In this document: in pieces, positions 59,401 to 64,000 of the stretch
How positions within the stretch are numbered: the stretch's first letter is position 1
Layout: each line of letters begins with the position of its first letter
NCBI GenBank assembly: GCA_050084515.1
Contig: CM114271.1
Coordinates: 28,582,001 to 28,646,000, forward strand
Length of the DNA: 64,000 bases
Origin: Blasia pusilla
Taxonomy: Eukaryota > Marchantiophyta > Marchantiopsida > Blasiales
Reading direction: 5' to 3'
Program-made: the position numbers and the translations under genes
The notes under the pieces: generated by a model
Databases searched by the model: none
Told to the model about the DNA's origin: nothing
The model's input: the letters and a program-made list of their open reading frames with translations, nothing else

Positions 59401-62400
59401 TCAGCTTTGCCATTTTCAAAGTTCCATAATATACAATTAAAATTGGAACAAATAATCACTAGATCTTCTTTGACTGAACCTTTTCCAAATTGAGGGAAAG
59501 GCTTTCATCATAAACTCATTATAAGAATGACGTCAGAAACACTTTAAATATCCTGGACTCACAGTCAAGGTTAAGATTGAGGTCCCGAAAGAAGACTTCA
59601 TAATGCCTACATCCTGAAAAAGTATATAGAAATGCTTCATTGCATAGGAGAGAAGTATCACACCTGAAGTAACTCAAGGGAAAGTAACTTCATCTTAGGA
59701 ATTATCTCTTCTGCTCCTTCCTTCATTGACATCTGTTCCACAGAAAAGCATCAAAACGAATCTGAAAATTAATGATCAGGTATGCTTCATATAACTGGTA
59801 GATCTCATAGATAGGAGAGTGTACAGAATCAACGAGAAAAGTTTTCTGCCAACGGAAACCCTGTGAAGAAAGCGTGGACAGTGCAAGGGAAAGGTGTTAA
59901 GAAAGATGAAGATCATTGCATGTCACCTTGCAAAGGGTTCGGAAGACAAGGAGGGCATCCCTTTGGCATATTGTCAAAGTTTCCAGGTCCATTCCTCTAC
60001 AAAAGATAAACTTTCTGTTATCTGGCCAACATCTTCAAATCTTTCGAGTGCGTACTTCTTGACATGAAGAATTCCCCCATAAATTACTTCTAGAGCCCTC
60101 ATTACAGCAATGCAAATTCAAATTAGCAAGCCAAGATTCAACTACAAATTGTATCACAAGCTTGTGAAACTTTCAGAAGTATCAAACCAGCACGCTTCAA
60201 ACTTCTGAGTTCTAATATGGCTTACTCATTAGTCTTTATCCCACCCTCAGATTGGACTGCCTTGTCAAGCACAGCTTCCAGACCCTGGAATCCACATGTA
60301 AGCAGAGTCAGCAAGTATGGAATATTCCATGGCCTCCATGGACAAGTAATTGACAGCAAATGCATGTACCCTCACAACAGAAACGAAGTACCCTACATTT
60401 CAGTAGAAGGAAAATGGGGTGATTATCCACTAGTGGTTCAACATTCAGAATCCCCCAAAATACACTTTGATGCAAGATGTGATATTCTGCACCCAAACAA
60501 AAAACTATCACAAGGAAAAAAACAGTAGTTCACAGCAAACAGGAAACCTAACACAATAGTCTCAGGTTGTCTAATTGCACAAGTACAGGAAATCTCTCTC
60601 AAGCTCCGGTTCTTACCATTAGAAGCAATGATCTGGAAGTGAAGATGAAAAGATAGCTTCAAACAGGTATATGAAAGACTCCTCAAACCTTGATGTCAGC
60701 ATCCCCTGCAAGATGTTGAAGTGCTTCCAAAGTGACAGATTCCCCAACAGCAGATGGAGTTGAACCCTCTGCAGCAGCATTTTCATCACTGCTTCTGTCC
60801 ACTCTTTCAGTGTCCCCTCCAAACTGACCGGATCTGCTGTCAGCCTCAGTGTCAAGTTGAGAAGACTCACTGTGTGAAGACGCTTCAGGAACCTGCACGT
60901 GTATGTTTAAATTATGGTCAGAAATATAGAGAATTTTCCGATGTTTGGAAAGAACCAAAGACAGAAAATTCTGCATGAATATAAAGATAGCAGCAGACTC
61001 CCCACTGTTAGTATGGGAGTCCTCTCCCGTACTGTGTTTCATCTGAAAGCACAAAATAGACCTTATCCAAACCGTACAAGAAAATCTAATTGTTCTTGTG
61101 TGCACAAAAGCCAACAAGATTGAGTAGCCCCCTTCACCCTAAAACTAAGTCCCATGGCTCTGTGGGGTCCCCGTGGACAATAAATCTATTCATTCATTCA
61201 TTCATTGGCATTATTCTAAATTTGTACTGGCTACCTTTTACACAGAGGACATTGACTCTATGAAATTAAAAAAAGGGCTCAGATCAGAAGGGAATTTAAT
61301 TCCACAGAGGGAACTATACCCTATCTCAAAGCACTTTCATCACTGGACAATTTCCAAAAAAATGTGACAAAAACATAGTCCGAGTAGTGCAAGCAGGTAG
61401 ACCGTTGCACCTGAGTCTCCGACTCCATTCTCTTAAATACAATGTTGATCATCTGAGTAAGCGTGGCCTTTGCAGTCGCTTGATTCACTACACTCTTGCT
61501 GCAAAGTGATTCATCCAAGAAATTTAGTTGTTCCACATTTGGCCATGTTTGACATTTTCTTAGAATCCAACAGCCCTAATCCCTCCATTCAATGCCTCAC
61601 TTCTACATATGATAAAATTCAAAGCAGTTTCAGAACCTTCTAATCAGGTGCCTTTTATGCCGAATTTATAAACTTAACACATATCTTACTAAACCCATGC
61701 GTATCCCCAATTCTTCCAAGGAATATAACATGCCATCAAAACCCATCGTCAAGGTTACCTGCTGACAACGATGTTGTAGCATGTCCTTATAGAGGTCAGC
61801 AAGCATTCGCCATGTACTGTAAACAAATTTACAAATTCATTCAGTGATATGTGAGGAGGAAGATGCTGTCACAGATGATGGGATCTCGCTGACTCCTCAG
61901 GCAAGAGCCCGATTGTTTACCAATCAATATAGCCAGCTGATGCCGTATATGACAATCTTGAACACATATGCTAAACACACTCATGAGTTCAAGTTCAATT
62001 CCCAACAGCCTTCAAAACTATTTGCATGCATTTGATCTGACACTTCTCAAGCAGTTGCCAACTGCAGAGCTTGGCCCAGTCACTTGGCACAGGCACTCAA
62101 ACCATTAGGTAATTGTAAGTAGTCTTATTCGTTGTTCCACAATATCATCTTCACATCTTTCAACAGACTTTTAAAATGCCAGAATTTTTCAAGACTCTTC
62201 TTCTATACACACAAAAGACCCACTTGTGTTCTCTCATTAAATGAACTATTTGACATCTATGGGGGTACTAGAGCTACTTCGCACTAGAATATGCAGTAGC
62301 CACAGTTGTGGTCTATTCATCTTATCACCAGCATATTTGATGATGTCAAGGGGAACAAGTTTTACTGCCCTAAAATTAATTCCAATCGCCAATTCAAACC

Positions 62401-63984
62401 CGGACAGCAGATCACAGGATCAATAGATATCTTTTGAATCTGTTATGTTTCACAATGGTAGCAATGGCAGTAGCTCATCAGGTCACCACAAGTGGCTAAA
62501 GTAGTATTCATATTCTGCACTTCACTGTCATGAGATTAAAAAAAATCCACTAATCCACCTCTTCTGCATTAATCCAAATTTGCAATTATCAGGCACCCTC
62601 TTCACAAGCTAAAAGCATTTGTACCTTGAAAAGATGGTGATGCCACTGCAGTTAAGAGGACTTTGATGACTTGCAACACAACACTGCATCCACTTGGACA
62701 AGCTCAAGTCTTAGCACAAACTTCTCCAAATTGAAATCAGCGATACATCAATTTCAGCATCTTTAGCATGTGTGACACAATCTTCCACGGTTTGTGCAGA
62801 AGTACAAACCATGGAAGATACTGTCACACAAGTTTCTGCTTTTGTAACATGGTTGGCCTTCTTAGAGCAATCATGATCAGGGGTGTATATGTGTGTACTA
62901 AGGAGCAGAAAACTGATACAGTAGCAAACAATACTAATATTTGAGAACACCAATACACAGTTTGAATAGTTCAACCCTCAACTCACACAGCTTATTAATG
63001 TTGAAATTTGTTAATATCAAATTTAGTCATGCCCTAAAAGTAGTTAGTTGAATACTAACTTAGTTGGAAACTAACTTAGTTTGCTGGAGACAACTTAGAG
63101 CTCCTCCATGGTTTTAGGGTAATCTCGAATTAGGGCTAGCCGTCACCACATTTAGGGTATGGATCTGTTCAAGAAGATCTAAGGGTCAGAAATGCTCACC
63201 CTCATGTATATATTGTCTCTACATAGAGTCAGAAGATAATTCTACAGTATGCACAGCTTTTGATGAGGACTCCTGAGGCTCTTGGTGTGTCGTGCAGCAC
63301 TGGCCCTGCTGCAGAGTGATCTGAGAGAAAGAAGAGGAGATTGAGACTAAGTTCTGTGCTTGCTATAGCCTCACTGGAAGGCAGGTCGTTTTGTCTAGAT
63401 CGCTGATGAAGATTGTTTGTGCTCAGTGACGTGAGCCATGTGTGATCTCTGAGCTGGTGACATGTGAGGATTTGTGTTGTGAGTGCACGGTGTGACTGTG
63501 AAGAATCCTTCTTCGTATCTGATAGATAGCAAGGAGAGTCACATGATGGTAGGGCTCTGATTTGGCAATTGAGTTAGAAACTGATTTGCTGATTGTATAC
63601 AAGCTGAAATCATGGATGGTTTAGATGATGCTAGTTCTGACTTTGTACAAGGAGATACTTCTGCTGGTCAATCCTTTCACAATAAGACCACGGGTCCATC
63701 AATCATAGGTCTCAACACTTGTTCCAAAAAGATCATAGAAAGGATCCATTGCCAACATCTTCATACTGACTTGGAGAAGGCTCAACCCTAGTCACCACAA
63801 AATATTACAATGGTAAAGAGGTCACTTCTTGCGAGAAAGGTGATGATGTTACATGTATATACCTGTCAGAGGCGGCACTGTCTGCAGAAGCACAAACCAT
63901 GTTGAATATGTTCGTAACAGTAGCTCCATTCTTACCACTCTCCAGACCGGCCTCACCCTCCAAATGTCCATAGCTAATAAGTTT
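47406..63984 (-). CDS. BIG5: BIG5/MIN7-type ARF-GEF (SEC7 domain), 5' end beyond the window
   Basis: 31 exons (minus strand, high to low): 63984-63863, 62683-62625, 61816-61759, 61498-61411, 60892-60689, 60284-60226, 59996-59927, 59732-59664, 59369-59247, 58747-58694, 58497-58409, 58079-57983, 57684-57586, 57417-57181, 56818-56711, 56581-56397, 55817-55194, 55028-54611, 51973-51734, 51539-51416, 51245-51097, 50738-50376, 50127-49961, 49849-49533, 49345-49158, 49067-48948, 48580-48444, 48335-48002, 47840-47808, 47738-47664, 47468-47406. All introns are GT-AG and the frame is continuous for 1690 residues to TGA. Order: DCB, HUS ([17 protein letters not shown]), SEC7 with the glutamic finger ([20 protein letters not shown]), then HDS repeats. 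Large GEFs of this type load GTP onto ARF GTPases at the trans-Golgi/early endosome. The C-terminal [15 protein letters not shown] and the HDS blocks match BIG5 rather than BIG1-4. About 50 N-terminal residues are outside. Confidence 0.95.
51974..54610 (-). other. BIG5: Longest BIG5 intron (2.6 kb), holding a LINE relic
   Basis: Lies between ...YNMARIRM and [13 protein letters not shown]. The frame resumes at phase 0. The extra length is explained by a decayed plus-strand LINE (about 52690-54505). Confidence 0.9.
52690..54505 (+). mobile_element. LINE relic of a second family in the BIG5 intron
   Basis: At 52742-53059 the reading [20 protein letters not shown] and the following [15 protein letters not shown] match RT blocks of non-LTR elements (PSDYRPIT). 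At 53052-53240, GKPFDTFPR resembles the KAFDTVPR block. A 132-residue frame at 53608-54006 has no recognised domain. The 3' end at about 54470-54498 reads GCAATAAATCAGTTCATTCATTCC. It is antisense to BIG5. Confidence 0.6.
55194..57417 (-). other. BIG5: SEC7 catalytic region of BIG5
   Basis: Exons 57417-57181 to 55817-55194 encode the linker, then [20 protein letters not shown] (SEC7 start), [20 protein letters not shown], the catalytic Glu in [12 protein letters not shown], and [20 protein letters not shown] with the hydrophobic-groove motif. Residues at the positions that in ARNO set brefeldin A response (190/191/198/208) read Y, A, D and M by my alignment, a mixed pattern, so drug sensitivity cannot be stated. 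Confidence 0.85.
58786..59245 (-). repeat. Tandem duplication inside a BIG5 intron
   Basis: Two diverged copies, offset about 237 bases: segments GCATGTCCTTTGTTCATC and CATGATGAGC occur near 58891/58922 and 59126/59152, and TTTAAATGA...CATAA segments near 58806 and 59045. The second copy reaches the donor site of exon 59369-59247. Confidence 0.6.
60910..61206 (+). mobile_element. LINE 3'-end fragment with (ATTC)n tail in a BIG5 intron
   Basis: Ends in CAATAAATCTATTCATTCATTC (about 61179-61206) with a GTGGGGTCCCCG block before it. The same end block is at 54460-54498. The left boundary is uncertain. Confidence 0.5.
62998..63543 (+). mobile_element. Possible copia-type LTR and leader in a BIG5 intron
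   Basis: Starts TGTTGAAATTTGTTAATATC, has a TATATA run near 63208 and may end at GAGTCACA (63543). A partial initiator-Met primer site (TGGTA...) and a short ATG frame (63613) with an acidic gag-like start follow. Only one LTR is seen. Orientation is antisense to BIG5, in the intron between its first two visible exons. Confidence 0.4.
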
Positions 63985-64000
63985 CTGCAGAAACAGTAAT

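Overview
The window is nuclear DNA of a land plant. Two host genes show this: a PsbP-domain (PPD4-like) protein with a chloroplast and thylakoid-lumen targeting region (26768-28676, + strand, 3 exons) and most of a BIG5/MIN7-type ARF guanine-nucleotide exchange factor (63984-47406, - strand, 31 exons; the first exon or exons lie beyond the right edge). Long introns, dense nested retroelements and the type of retroelements suggest a seed-free plant (fern, lycophyte or bryophyte), but the species is inference. Host exons have intact reading frames, so the many frame breaks in the mobile elements are probably real decay rather than sequencing error.

Layout. 1-3191: minus-strand Ty3/gypsy relic (RT start, protease, zinc knuckle, gag, initiator-Met tRNA primer site, LTR). 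3268-3324: Helitron 3' terminus. 4205-4318: (GA)n. 4468-22356: LINE fragments, including a minus-strand LINE (22356 down to 5784) split by a complete 9.6-kb gypsy-like element (6379-15993, 4-bp target duplication GGTC) and by a second, plus-strand LINE (19533-21728). 22372-25541: an internally deleted second copy of the gypsy-like family. 25859-26440: Helitron-like tandem units. 26768-28676: PPD4-like gene. 29430-30930: Ty1/copia relic. 31472-31700: possible CACTA end. 32720-46310: LINE fragments in both orientations, a 998-bp solo LTR and a third relic of the gypsy-like family. 47406-64000: BIG5, with transposon remnants in introns.

Most notable is the 6379-15993 family. Its decayed polyprotein shows, in order, gag, aspartic protease, a C5-cytosine DNA methyltransferase domain (motifs I, IV, VI, VIII and IX recognisable across frame breaks), reverse transcriptase, RNase H, integrase, and a C-terminal PHD finger (C4HC3). 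Its terminal repeats are not ordinary LTRs: they read A1 - internal - B1 - A2 - B2, the split-direct-repeat order otherwise known from DIRS/Ngaro elements. A second copy repeats the B1-A2-B2 order and a third retains a decayed PHD finger. A retroelement carrying both a DNA-methylation writer and a chromatin reader is the strongest candidate here for an unusual system.

The second notable system is the LINE family. ORF1 is preceded by tandem ~177-bp monomers of two unrelated-looking types, as in the monomeric promoters of mouse L1, and the 3' ends finish in short TTTACCA repeats rather than poly(A).
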